Positions 26,774 through 35,705 are shown, counted from the stretch's first letter. The stretch: DNA of 64,000 bases from Paenibacillus mesophilus (GCF_005938385.1 NZ_VCRA01000012.1:124001-188000); one strand, 5' to 3'. A program made the numbers and translations. The notes: a model not told the origin generated them from the sequence alone.

Positions 26774-26884
26774 CGCTGCACACTCCTTACGTTTCGCGAG
26801 AACGGCTGCCGACAGCGGCTTTCGTATCAATATATGCGGAAGGAAGAGAGCGGTAGACCATCTAACGGGTCTGACCCGCGAGCA

Positions 26885-29119
26885 TCAGCGCCGGTTCGCG
26901 CCGGTCATCGAGGCGATATCTTTGTTCGCTTGGTTCTCCGCATCCCGCAGCGCGGTGTCGGCATCCTTGGTGCCGGTCACGATGTCGGTAAACGCCTTGG
27001 AGAGCGGCGCGGCGACTTTCGGATGATAGGATGTATACGCGACCGGCTCCGCATAAGCGGCCGGGAGCAGCAGCTCCGCCTGTTTGCCCTTCATATCCGC
27101 ATTGGCCGAACCGAAGGCGGCCCGGATCGACGGCAGCTTCAGCACCGACGGTATGCCTTGCTTGGACAGCTCGGTCTGCACCTCGTCGGAGGTCATCTGC
27201 ATCATCGCCTGAAACGCCTCGTCTCTATGCTTGCTCGTAGCCGACAGCGCGTAATAGACGACGTCGGGCTGCGAGCCGACGCCCGGCCGATCGGGAAATT
27301 CCGGCAATGGGGTGACATCCCAATCGAACTTCGGCACAAATTGCGACCTGGGGTAGTCGGAATTCATCGAGACGAGCATCGCCAGCGTCCGGTCTTTGAC
27401 GAATAGATTATTCTGGGCGGTGCCGTCCATAAGGGCCGGTGTCGCGTTGTATCCCGGCAGCCGAAACAACGGAATGAATGTATTCAAGTACCGTTTCCAC
27501 GGCTCGTTGGCGATGGCTGCTTTAGGCAGGCCGGACCCGGTGTCGATCATGTTGTAGGAGTACGGGTTCAGCTGCATCAAGCTTCCGAGCGTCCGCGTGC
27601 CGAACCCCCGGTACATCGTGCCGCCGTCTTGGACCGTAAGCCGTTTGGCAGCGGCATAGGTATCGTCCCAACTCCAGCCTGCTTGCGGATACGGTACGCC
27701 GAACTTGTCGAACAAGCTTTTGTTGTAGAACAGGGCGAGCGAATTCACGCGGAACGGCAGTCCCGTAAGCTTTCCTTCGCCCATCCGGCGTACCGCTTCC
27801 AGTGCGCCTGAATCGAACCGGTCCAAATCGACGTTGTATTTCCGGACCAGATCGGAAATATCGCTGTCCCATTTCCGCTCCTTGAGCAGCGTCATCCCGG
27901 AGTTCGTCGTAATGAATACGTCGATATCGGCTCCCGCGGCGGCCGCATCGCCCGGCGTCGTCCCTTTCTCGTTCTGCAGGAAGCGGAACGAGACGTTTGG
28001 GTATTTCCGTTGAATGAATTTTCCGTGACTATCCATAAAGATTTCGTAGCTCGAGCCGGAGCCTACGTAATAGAACGTCAGCCGGACCGGAGGCCGCTGC
28101 AGCTGCTGTTGCTGTTGTGGCGCAAGCGGCTCGCCGTTCCGCTTCTCCGTAACGACCCTCGTCTTCTTGCCGTCGGAGACGATGCAGATCGTGCCGTTCT
28201 CCATCGTCGAGTAGACGGCGATTCCCCGCTTCGCGAGATCGCTTGCAAGCTTCAGGTTGGAATAAACGTTCGAGCTCATCACGACGAACTGCGGCGACAC
28301 CGCGTCGATAAATTCCGGCGAGGAGGAGGTGGTGAGCCCGTGGTGGGCGGCGTGCAGCATGACCGATTTCAGCTTGTCTCCCGCCGACTTGACGAGCTCG
28401 CGTTCCCGCTCTACATAAATATCCGCCGGAAACAAAAAAGACTGGTCCCGGTAAGTCACCTTCAGCACCATCGAATTCATATTGACGGGCACATGGAGAT
28501 CGGGACCTTGCACCGCGCCTGGAAGAACTCCTTTGGCCGGGCTGAGCACTTCGACCGACACGTCCTTCCCGAGCCGGAAGCCGGCGCCTTCCTCGACATA
28601 GGTAAACTCGACTCCCCGCTGGGCGAGCAGCCGGATGACGTCTTTGTAATAGCTTCCCCAGAGGCTGCTGTTCGTATGGATCATATAAAACTGCTTGACG
28701 GTTTTCGCGGCGAGTACGGAAGCGAAGCCGCCGATATGGTCGATGTGCGGATGCGTGTTCACCGCGATGTCGATCGTATCGATGCCGAGCCGGTCGAGGC
28801 CGGCGACGACCTGCTTGCCCGCTTCCGGCACTCCCGCATCGATCAGCATCGTCTTCCCGTCGGGAGACTGGATGACGATCGCGTCACCGGTATGAATGTC
28901 GCCGTTCGTAGACAAGTAGCGTATCGTCAGCTGTCCCGGGTACGCTTCCTTGTCGAACGGATCTTCCGGCCCCTTCGGTCCGGAAACGGTCTGATCCGGC
29001 ATTTTCCCCGCCTCCTTCACTGAGGTCCGCGTACATGCCGCAGCCGCTCCGGCTATAAGAACGGTCAGCAGCGCCACGATAGCGATACGGACCGCTTTTC
29101 CCCCAGGGAGCTTAATCAT
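26885..29119 (-). CDS. Metallo-beta-lactamase-fold / solute-binding fusion lipoprotein
   Basis: 744 residues in one frame. Residues 1-29 are a signal with a weak lipobox (AAAAC, Cys29). Residues ~63-320 form an MBL-fold hydrolase of the ComEC/Rec2 type: HPHIDH (His123, His125, Asp127, His128), PADI (Asp233) and LHAAHHG (His260). A Gln-rich linker (~334-342) leads to residues ~345-744, an SBP domain with YNKSLFDKFGVPYPQAGWSW and DADTALRDAENQANKDI. This half is a paralogue of the SBP encoded at 30553-31896. ATG overlaps the GH39 stop by 4 nt (ATGA). The domain order suggests an exported hydrolase anchored with a glycan-binding partner; substrate unknown. Confidence 0.88.
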   Translation of the reverse strand: MIKLPGGKAVRIAIVALLTVLIAGAAAACTRTSVKEAGKMPDQTVSGPKGPEDPFDKEAYPGQLTIRYLSTNGDIHTGDAIVIQSPDGKTMLIDAGVPEAGKQVVAGLDRLGIDTIDIAVNTHPHIDHIGGFASVLAAKTVKQFYMIHTNSSLWGSYYKDVIRLLAQRGVEFTYVEEGAGFRLGKDVSVEVLSPAKGVLPGAVQGPDLHVPVNMNSMVLKVTYRDQSFLFPADIYVERERELVKSAGDKLKSVMLHAAHHGLTTSSSPEFIDAVSPQFVVMSSNVYSNLKLASDLAKRGIAVYSTMENGTICIVSDGKKTRVVTEKRNGEPLAPQQQQQLQRPPVRLTFYYVGSGSSYEIFMDSHGKFIQRKYPNVSFRFLQNEKGTTPGDAAAAGADIDVFITTNSGMTLLKERKWDSDISDLVRKYNVDLDRFDSGALEAVRRMGEGKLTGLPFRVNSLALFYNKSLFDKFGVPYPQAGWSWDDTYAAAKRLTVQDGGTMYRGFGTRTLGSLMQLNPYSYNMIDTGSGLPKAAIANEPWKRYLNTFIPLFRLPGYNATPALMDGTAQNNLFVKDRTLAMLVSMNSDYPRSQFVPKFDWDVTPLPEFPDRPGVGSQPDVVYYALSATSKHRDEAFQAMMQMTSDEVQTELSKQGIPSVLKLPSIRAAFGSANADMKGKQAELLLPAAYAEPVAYTSYHPKVAAPLSKAFTDIVTGTKDADTALRDAENQANKDIASMTGANRR

Positions 29120-30465
29120 GAAATCGGGGACAGCTTCGCGAACAGGATCGAATGATGAGGCAGAAATAATCTGAATTCATGCTCGCCGGAGGCGATTCGG
29201 CGGCTGTCCACCAATTGCAGGCTGTGCTGGTCGTCCAGCCGGTATTGCTCGCACAGCCATTCCCGCCGGCCGTCGAGACCGCTTATTCCTATCGTGTAAT
29301 GCCGGGACGGGCCGTTCACGTTGGTGATCAGTGCGGCTGTCTCTCCCTTGTCGTTCGTCCCCGCCAAGGCATATACTCCGCTCAGGGAAGGGTCGGCGCT
29401 TGCCTCTACCCGAACCGGATGCTGACATAACTGCTGGAACGCATCGAGGGCGTAATACGCTTTCTGCGGAACGCCGTAATAATCGAACAGACCGCAGAAC
29501 AGCGCCGTAGGCTGACCGTCGTAATAGTTGGCGACGTCGACGGGGAGATCCTGCAGCAGCGTCAGAACGGCGGCGACGAACGATGCGCCGATATGGCTCT
29601 TCATCCGCTCGAACACGCCGCGGCGGACGAATTCGTTCTCCGGCAGCCAGAGCGTCTTGAAGTCGCCGTCGAAATAGTTCCATTCGTTCAGATGGCTCTC
29701 CGCATGCGGGAAGCCGTACCGGTCTAGCTCTTCCCGCGCATAGCGCGATTCGTTGACGAACCGCTGAAGGTCGGCTCCGTAGATGTGCCACGAGAAAAAG
29801 TCCAACGGCACGGCATGATCTCGACAGTACGCCAGAAATTCGTCCATGAACTTCTTGACCTTCACGGACGTGGCGCCGTAGCCGCCGACCTTCAGACTCG
29901 GATCGAACTGCTTGATCGCCTTCGCGGCGACGCCGTACAGCTCGTAGAATTGCTCCCATGTGCCGCCCCACATCAGGTTCGTTTTGCCGACCGGTTTATC
30001 GGGCTCGTTCCATATTTCCCAGTATTCGATATTGTAGTGGAAGCCGTTCGCCCAGCCGTGATTGTAATGACGAATGATGCCGATGCATATTTGCGCCCAT
30101 TTCGCGAAATCTTCGGGAGGGTCGACGTAATATTTCTCTTTCGTATGCTCGATGCTGACGCCCAGCCGGTATATGATCTTCGCGCCGGTTGCCAGGACGG
30201 TCCGGATATATTCGTCCGTAGTGGCGAAGTCGTAGCTCGCCGGGTCCGAAGGGTCTTTGCTGAAGTCGGGGAAAATCGTGTAAATGTCCACTTCGCGCGC
30301 ATTGGGCCAGTTCGGATCGTGCAGTCTGACCAGCGGAATGCCCGCCCTTTTGTAGTAATGGGTCACGTCGAGCAGGGAGCCGTAGCAGACAGGGCCGTTG
30401 TTGACCCCGTGCAAAGGTTTGATTGCGCCGATCTCGCGGTTTGCATAAATTTGAATGTCCGCCAT
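29116..30465 (-). CDS. GH39-like glycoside hydrolase
   Basis: 449 residues, clan GH-A TIM barrel. Acid/base Glu154 in YWEIWNEPDKP and likely nucleophile Glu261 in HLNEWNYFDG are in place. Other conserved features are LVRLHDPNWP and FFSWHIYG, as in beta-xylosidases and alpha-L-iduronidase-like enzymes. No signal peptide, so it should hydrolyse imported oligosaccharides. SD GGAGGG precedes ATG. It lies between an SBP and an MBL-SBP fusion in the same operon, tightly coupled to the latter. Sugar specificity not readable. Confidence 0.85.
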   Translation of the reverse strand: MADIQIYANREIGAIKPLHGVNNGPVCYGSLLDVTHYYKRAGIPLVRLHDPNWPNAREVDIYTIFPDFSKDPSDPASYDFATTDEYIRTVLATGAKIIYRLGVSIEHTKEKYYVDPPEDFAKWAQICIGIIRHYNHGWANGFHYNIEYWEIWNEPDKPVGKTNLMWGGTWEQFYELYGVAAKAIKQFDPSLKVGGYGATSVKVKKFMDEFLAYCRDHAVPLDFFSWHIYGADLQRFVNESRYAREELDRYGFPHAESHLNEWNYFDGDFKTLWLPENEFVRRGVFERMKSHIGASFVAAVLTLLQDLPVDVANYYDGQPTALFCGLFDYYGVPQKAYYALDAFQQLCQHPVRVEASADPSLSGVYALAGTNDKGETAALITNVNGPSRHYTIGISGLDGRREWLCEQYRLDDQHSLQLVDSRRIASGEHEFRLFLPHHSILFAKLSPIS

Positions 30466-30492
30466 TGGTTGAGAACCCTCCGTATATAGTCT

Positions 30493-30528
30493 GGAAAGAC
30501 CGAAAGCTGTATAAGCTTCCGGTCTTCC
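30493..30528. repeat. Intergenic hairpin between SBP and GH39 genes
   Basis: A 14-15 nt stem with near-complete complementarity and a 7-nt loop. There is no T run on the minus strand, so it may stabilise SBP mRNA rather than end it, as known for intergenic hairpins in sugar-transport operons. Confidence 0.6.
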
Positions 30529-30552
30529 ACCCGCTGCATGCGCGGGGATGAT

Positions 30553-31896
30553 TTATTTTTGGGCTGCCGCGCCGATTGCCGCCTCGATGTCTTTGTTCGC
30601 TTTCTCTTCGGCTTCGCGGAGCGCGGTGTTCAAGTCTTTCTGTCCGAGAATAACGCTCCGGTACGCCCCGACAAGCGGTACGACCACCTTCGTGTTATGT
30701 TTCGTGTAGACGGTAGGTTCGGCGTACTTCGGCGGAATGAGCGCTTTGACGTTTTTGCCCTTCAGGTCGGGGTTTTCTGTGCCGAACGCGTCGCGGATCG
30801 ACTGGCTTTTCAGAACCGTCGGATTGCCGATCTTGCTTCGCGCCATTTGCACATCGTCCGACAACATTTCGGCCATCGCGAGGAACGCTTCGTCCCGATG
30901 CTTGCTCGTCGCCGATAGGGCGTAATAGACGATGTCCGGTCCGGAGCCTACGCCGGGTTTCTCCTTGAAGACGGGGAAGGTGGCGGCGTCCCAGTTGATG
31001 TTCAAATTTTGGTGGGCTTTCGGGAAGTCCGAGTTCATCGAGACGAGCATCGCCGTCGTCTGCTCCTTGAAGAACATGTCGGCCTGCTTCGCGTCGGCCA
31101 TGTTGGCGGCTGTAGGATCGTAGCCGGGAATTTGGAACATCGGGATCAGCTTCGATAAATATTGCTTCCATTGATCGTTGTTGATCGTCGCCTTGAACGT
31201 ATCTTTCTGGATCATGTTGATCGAATGCTGGTTCAAAAGCATCGTATTGCCGAGCGGACGAATGCCGAATCCGCGGTACTGCACGCCGCCTTCGTTGCGC
31301 GTCAGCTTCTTGGCGGTTTCGTACGCGTCATCCCACGTCCAGCCGTCCTTCGGATAAGGAACGCCGAACTTGTCGAACAGGTCCTTGTTGTAGAACAAGC
31401 CGAGCGCGTTCGTCTTGAACGGCAGTCCCGGCAGCTTCCCGTCGCCGATGCCGCGCAATACGCTCAAGGCAGTCGGATCCAGCCGGTTCAAGTCGAACTT
31501 GTGCTTCGTCACGAGGTCGGAAATATCGCTGTCGAGCTTCAAATCTTTGATCGTCATCATGCTGGAGTTGATGGCGATGAAGACGTCGACATCCATTTTG
31601 GAAGCTACGATATCTTCCGGCGTCGTTCCTTTCGTGTTCTGTACGAATTTGAATTTGAAGTTCGGATACTTCTTCTGGATTTGACTGCCTTGTTCCTTCA
31701 TAAATTCATCATAATTTGAATCCGCATACATGTAGTAAAATGTTAATTCCACAGGTTCTTTCGTCACTTCCGGCGGTTTCGCCTGCAAGTCGTCCGAGGC
31801 CTTCGCTCCGCTGTTTCCCGTCGTTCCCTGTCCGCTGCAAGCGGCGGTCATGGCGGCCAATAACATAACGCTGAGCATCTTCATCTTACCCGACAT
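30553..31896 (-). CDS. Extracellular solute-binding lipoprotein, family 1
   Basis: 447 residues. Lipobox MTAAC (Cys20), linker, and binding domain with YNKDLFDKFGVPYPKDGWTW, LTRNEGGVQYRGF and a C-terminal DLNTALREAEEKANKDI. ATG 31896 follows GGGGGAA; an upstream in-frame TTG at 31902 is less likely. First gene of the SBP/GH39/MBL-SBP operon under the palindrome promoter. Closest relative in the window is the C-terminal half of the fusion protein. No permease in the operon. Confidence 0.93.
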   Translation of the reverse strand: MSGKMKMLSVMLLAAMTAACSGQGTTGNSGAKASDDLQAKPPEVTKEPVELTFYYMYADSNYDEFMKEQGSQIQKKYPNFKFKFVQNTKGTTPEDIVASKMDVDVFIAINSSMMTIKDLKLDSDISDLVTKHKFDLNRLDPTALSVLRGIGDGKLPGLPFKTNALGLFYNKDLFDKFGVPYPKDGWTWDDAYETAKKLTRNEGGVQYRGFGIRPLGNTMLLNQHSINMIQKDTFKATINNDQWKQYLSKLIPMFQIPGYDPTAANMADAKQADMFFKEQTTAMLVSMNSDFPKAHQNLNINWDAATFPVFKEKPGVGSGPDIVYYALSATSKHRDEAFLAMAEMLSDDVQMARSKIGNPTVLKSQSIRDAFGTENPDLKGKNVKALIPPKYAEPTVYTKHNTKVVVPLVGAYRSVILGQKDLNTALREAEEKANKDIEAAIGAAAQK

Positions 31897-31945
31897 ACGC
31901 AAATTCCCCCAATGCTAATAATGGTGTGCTGTGTGGCATATGTTT

Positions 31946-31974
31946 AGTATAAAGCGATAATGTAGTATTGTCTA
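31946..31974 (-). promoter_or_regulatory. SigA-type promoter of SBP/GH39/fusion operon
   Basis: On the minus strand TAGACA (31969-31974), 17-nt spacer, TATACT (31946-31951). The -35 box lies inside the palindrome 31959-31986. Confidence 0.75.
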
Positions 31975-31986
31975 CAATACTACATT
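31959..31986. promoter_or_regulatory. 28-bp palindromic operator
   Basis: Perfect 13-bp arms (AATGTAGTATTGT and its complement) with a 2-nt CT centre. It covers the -35 box of the minus-strand promoter, as expected for a repressor site of a dimeric regulator, and lies before the divergent Ldh_2 fragment. The cognate regulator is not obvious. Confidence 0.75.
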
Positions 31987-32025
31987 AAACATTTTGTAAA
32001 TATTCGTGAGGGGGAGCTTATAAGG

Positions 32026-32550
32026 ATTACAGGCGGAAAGGCGTTTCTGTTCGACGGCTCGTTCGGCGCTTACAGCCGCCATTCTTTCGTCAGCTTAAAG
32101 GAGCAGGCGGACCGCGAGGGGGAGCTTGCTCCGGGTATCGTGCTGGACAAGCAGGGGATTCCGGCGCGGGATGCGGACATATTGTACGGGATATTGTCGG
32201 AGGACCGATCTAACGGATCGTTCGCTCCGCTGGGCGGCATGAAAGGGCTGGGCATGGCGATGGGCATGGAAATGATCGCGGGCGCTTTGACCGGTGGTTT
32301 TTTCGGAGATGCGCCCGGCAAGCCATGGGGGGAAGGCGCCGTCCTGATGGCTTTCTCGCCGAAGCTGTTCGGCGCCGCCGGCATGGTGGAGCGGGCTCGG
32401 AGCTATTTGCGGCGATTCGACGGTTATCCGGGGCAGCATAGCTTTGCGATACGCAAGGCGGCGATGGAACGGGGGGAGCTTGCATATCCGGCCGAGTCGT
32501 TCGAGTCGTTGAAGCGGGCCGGCGCGAAGTCATACGTCGAGTATCGCTAG
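32026..32550 (+). pseudogene. 5'-truncated Ldh_2-family (malate/L-lactate dehydrogenase-type) gene
   Basis: The frame encodes the C-terminal half of an Ldh_2-family NAD(P)-dependent dehydrogenase. KAFLFDGSFGAYSRH matches the family's vxlDxatS strand; then LDKQGIPARDADILYG, FAPLGGMKGLGMAMGMEMIA and LTGGFFGD. About 175 residues remain against ~330-360 in the family, and the N-terminal NAD-binding part is missing. No ATG/GTG/TTG is found before GTG 32140; GGGGGAG lies 9 nt before an ATT at 32026, so an unusual start is conceivable. A dead remnant is more likely. Confidence 0.6.
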
Positions 32551-32571
32551 ACTCGGGACGGGACGGTTTCT

Positions 32572-32600
32572 GGCCCCCCGCCCGAAAGGGACGGGGGGCC
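32572..32600. terminator. GC-rich hairpin between convergent genes
   Basis: A 9-bp perfect stem (GGCCCCCCG / CGGGGGGCC) without T runs, between the Ldh_2 fragment and the DUF218 gene. Confidence 0.5.
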
Positions 32601-32627
32601 GCACGCTTGCGCGGTACCGCCTTATGT

Positions 32628-33188
32628 TCAAACAACGGCTGCCCAGTTCGCGATGTGCCGGTTGAAATAAGTGCCGATTTTCTCGACTTCCCTCATGACC
32701 AGCTCGATACCCTTGCTGTCTTGGAACCACGTTTCTTTGGATATGTTCCGCTTGTCGACGACGGGCGAGACGAGAAACTTCACGTCGGGCGGAAATACCG
32801 TTTGATACGTCAGCAGAGCGCGGCGGGCATGGAACGCTTTGCAGGACAGGATTACTTTGTTCGGGCGAATCCCGTTGTGCCAGAGCGTCTGCCAGGAAAA
32901 TTCCGCGTTTTGAAACGTATGCCTCGCCCGGTCTTCGAGAAGAATCGCTTGCTCCGGAACGCCCAGCCCGATGCCGATGCGCCGAAGAAACTCCCATTCC
33001 GTCGTTTCCAGCTTCGCATTTGCTCCGCCGGAAGGGAGGATGTAAGGCGCCAGCCCTTGATGGTACAGAGCGGAGGCATGCTCCATCAGCTCCGGTACGC
33101 TGCCTCCCGGTACGAGAATGATATCGGCGGGCTCAATCGGCGTTTCGGCAAAGATGAATTCGGTGATACAGTCGAACGGGTGCGGCAT
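32628..33188 (-). CDS. DUF218 / YdcF-SanA-like protein
   Basis: 186 residues. The DUF218 fold is shown by ADIILVPGGSVPELMEHASA, YILPSGGAN, EWEFLRRIGIGLGVP and ILLEDRARHTFQNAEFS, with a later VILSCKAFHARRA. No membrane helix or signal is present, unlike ElyC/SanA. The role of cytoplasmic members is unclear. ATG 33188 is preferred to TTG 33197 from the AGAAAGG site. It begins 34 nt after the DeoR gene and is likely in one operon with it. Confidence 0.8.
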   Translation of the reverse strand: MPHPFDCITEFIFAETPIEPADIILVPGGSVPELMEHASALYHQGLAPYILPSGGANAKLETTEWEFLRRIGIGLGVPEQAILLEDRARHTFQNAEFSWQTLWHNGIRPNKVILSCKAFHARRALLTYQTVFPPDVKFLVSPVVDKRNISKETWFQDSKGIELVMREVEKIGTYFNRHIANWAAVV

Positions 33189-33222
33189 GTGATCCAACCT
33201 TTCTTCTTGGGATGGGCTTATT

Positions 33223-33993
33223 CTAGCCCGACGCGTCCACCGTCTCGATCTTGACTCCGCGTGCTCTTATAAGGTCAAGCACTTCCGGGTCCGCCTCAGA
33301 ATCGGTAATGAGCAAATGGGCGCGCTCGATAGGCACGGCCAGCATGAAAGCATCGCGGCCGACTTTCTGGTGCGGGGCCAGCACGATTCTGGAGCGGCAA
33401 GCTTCGAAGGCGGAACGGATGAATAGGGCCGTCTCGGACGTGCCGGTACTGATCCCCCGTTCGGTAATGCCGCCGCCGGTAAAAAAGCCGATATCGATCG
33501 CAAACTGCTTGATCCATTCCGCAGAGATCGGATCGGCAATCGTGCCCGATTGCCTGACTTTGCCGCCGATCAGAATGACGTCGCATTCTTTCCGCTGCTG
33601 GGCCGTCTCCGCGATCTTGATCGAGTTCGTCACGATTGTCAGCGGCAAATGATCCGGAATGCGTTGCAGCACTCCGTATTGGATGCCGGCTCCTCCGATA
33701 TAAACCGTATCGTTCGCTTTCAGGCAGGCAGCGGCACGTACCGCGATGGCGTCCTCGTGGCTTCGAGGCCGGCCGTATCGCAGCTCGGGCGGCTGGGGCC
33801 CTTGGCGTACCTGCTGATGGGGGACCGCCCCGCCATGCGTCTTGATAAGCAGCCCTTGCTCCTCCATGACGGCCAAATCCCTCCGTATCGAATCGAGCGA
33901 TACGCCGAAGCGCTGCGCCATATCCTTGACCTCGATCCGCCCGTCCTGCGCGAGCAGCTCGAGCATCAGCGTACGCCGTTCTTCTGCAAACAT
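33223..33993 (-). CDS. DeoR/GlpR-family transcriptional regulator
   Basis: 256 residues. N-terminal winged helix (ERRTLMLELLAQDGRIEVKD, RFGVSLDSIRRDL) and wing motif LIKTHGGAV, then a DeoR-C sugar-phosphate sensor with VYIGGAGIQYGV, VILIGGKVRQSG and IVLAPHQKVG. A GGGGAGG site precedes ATG. It is followed by DUF218 on the same strand. Effector probably a phosphorylated sugar; target unknown. Confidence 0.92.
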   Translation of the reverse strand: MFAEERRTLMLELLAQDGRIEVKDMAQRFGVSLDSIRRDLAVMEEQGLLIKTHGGAVPHQQVRQGPQPPELRYGRPRSHEDAIAVRAAACLKANDTVYIGGAGIQYGVLQRIPDHLPLTIVTNSIKIAETAQQRKECDVILIGGKVRQSGTIADPISAEWIKQFAIDIGFFTGGGITERGISTGTSETALFIRSAFEACRSRIVLAPHQKVGRDAFMLAVPIERAHLLITDSEADPEVLDLIRARGVKIETVDASG

Positions 33994-34164
33994 CGGCTAT
34001 TCCTCCCCGAAGTGCCGTATTTGTGTGGTAGATTGATTTCAGTTTATTCCGTTATATGCTGTTTTTCCATGATATGAACCTGACATTTTGATGTTATATG
34101 CATGATTTTGCCGTTTTAGTAGTCGAGTGCACGGTCGAACGGTCATTCCCGAACGTTACCGGCG

Positions 34165-34716
34165 TTACGGCTTCCGGTAAGCTTTTCGGTGAAAACGGGT
34201 AATGCTGCGAAACAAAGCTTCACCGTCACCCGGCAAAGGATTGTCCGCATGGAAGTTCAAATACATGGCCCGGTACGGCTCGGGAACCCATATGTAGTGA
34301 TGCACGTAGTCGGTAAGGCGGAACCCGCACCGCTCCCAGAAACGGATCCGGCGTCTGTTGGCCTCGGACGGCTCGGCTTCGACCTCGACGATGATGCCCC
34401 GGCAGTGCGCCTCGGTCTCTGCCCAATCGCGGATATGCGAAAGGAACGTACGGCCATAGCCTTTGCCTCTGGCCTCTTCCTTGACGGCGATATAATCGAT
34501 CAGCAGCGCTTCGGCTTGTTTGTCTATTCCGGTTAGTGCCATGGCGACCATTTCGCGCCGATCGGCGGCCGTGTGCAAGGTGCACATGCCCTTGTCGAAC
34601 ATTCGTCGGATGATCTCGGCGCTTTTTCGGCCATGCTCCGGAAATGCCTTATTGTAAATGCGCTCGGCTTCCCGCCAAAGCGTCTCGTCCCACTCGTCAG
34701 TCGCAATATATTCCAT
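34165..34716 (-). CDS. GNAT-family acetyltransferase
   Basis: 183 residues. The acetyl-CoA loop is VKEEARGKGYGRTFLSHI, with IIVEVEAEP and a C-terminal RIRFWERCGFRLTDY strand, as in the GNAT fold. GGAGG selects ATG 34716 (the frame is open further upstream without a comparable site). It stands alone. Acceptor unknown. Confidence 0.85.
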   Translation of the reverse strand: MEYIATDEWDETLWREAERIYNKAFPEHGRKSAEIIRRMFDKGMCTLHTAADRREMVAMALTGIDKQAEALLIDYIAVKEEARGKGYGRTFLSHIRDWAETEAHCRGIIVEVEAEPSEANRRRIRFWERCGFRLTDYVHHYIWVPEPYRAMYLNFHADNPLPGDGEALFRSITRFHRKAYRKP

Positions 34717-35004
34717 ATAGCAGCTACCTCCGGCTTCATCATACCAAACGAAACGGGAGAAAGCACAACCCGAACCCGTCCCCGCAAAGCCTGTTTCGCA
34801 CCATCGGTTGTCACATTGCGTCGCGGCGGGATCGGGTCCTATCGGACTCGGAATCGGACTCGCACGGAAGGGCGGCAACTATTTGAGGAGCGGGGAGCTC
34901 ATTACATGAAGGCGCGGCAATATCCGATCTAGACTGCGTTTCGCGCTGTACCCTGCGGTGAACAAGACGAGCAGCCGCGAATATGCTGTACGGGGGGGAT
35001 CGCG

Positions 35005-35673
35005 ATGAGCTTGATCCATATGGAAAGCGTCGGCAAGCTGTATTCGGTGGGCGGCGAAGCCGTTAAAGCGCTGGACGATGTTTCGCTCGATATCGAGCAA
35101 GGGGAATTCGTGGCGATCATGGGGCCGTCCGGCTCGGGGAAATCGACGCTCATGAATGTGCTCGGCTGTCTGGACGTCTCGGACATCGGGGTATACGCCT
35201 TGGACGGTCAAGAGATTCGGAGCACGCGTGAAAACGAGCTGGCGGAAATCCGCAACCGGAAAATCGGTTTCGTCTTTCAAAGCTTCAATCTGCTGCCGCG
35301 ATTAAGCGCTTACGAGAACGTGGAGCTGCCGCTCATCTACCGGGGGATCAGGAGAAAGGAAAGAGAAGCTTTGGCGGACAAAGCTTTGGCTGCGGTCGAC
35401 CTGCTGAACCGGAAAAAGCACCGGCCCGCGCAGCTGTCGGGCGGACAGCAGCAGCGCGTGGCCATCGCGAGAGCGCTGGCGGGCGATCCGCCGATTCTAT
35501 TGGCCGATGAGCCGACCGGCTCGCTGGATACGAATACCGGCATCGAAATATTAAATTTGCTGAAGCGGCTGAACGGCGAAGGCCGGACGATCGTCCTCAT
35601 CACCCACGATTTGTCGGTCGCGCAGCAGGCGCAGCGCATTATTCATATTTTGGATGGGAAAATCGTTCATTGA
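35005..35673 (+). CDS. ABC transporter ATP-binding protein (MacB/YknY-type)
   Basis: 222 residues with all ABC motifs: Walker A GPSGSGKST, Q-loop FVFQSFNLLP, signature LSGGQQQR, Walker B ILLADEPTGSLD, and switch ITHD. GCLD after Walker A and the length match the LolD/YknY/MacB group, whose partner is an FtsX-like permease. No such permease is found on either side (terminator at 35706), so it is an orphan. SD GGGGGG precedes ATG. Confidence 0.9.
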   Translation: MSLIHMESVGKLYSVGGEAVKALDDVSLDIEQGEFVAIMGPSGSGKSTLMNVLGCLDVSDIGVYALDGQEIRSTRENELAEIRNRKIGFVFQSFNLLPRLSAYENVELPLIYRGIRRKEREALADKALAAVDLLNRKKHRPAQLSGGQQQRVAIARALAGDPPILLADEPTGSLDTNTGIEILNLLKRLNGEGRTIVLITHDLSVAQQAQRIIHILDGKIVH

Positions 35674-35705
35674 CGGCTGTTAACGAGTCCATATAGCTGT
35701 AGATC

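Noticed and set aside
26885..29119. Frameshift or two-gene explanation for the MBL-SBP fusion
   Set aside because: The frame is continuous with no stop and no internal ribosome site near the junction, and each half keeps its own motifs.
34929..35007. Short frame ending in ATGA at the start of the ABC ATPase, possible permease tail
   Set aside because: Only ~24 codons, no start, and no membrane-like sequence.
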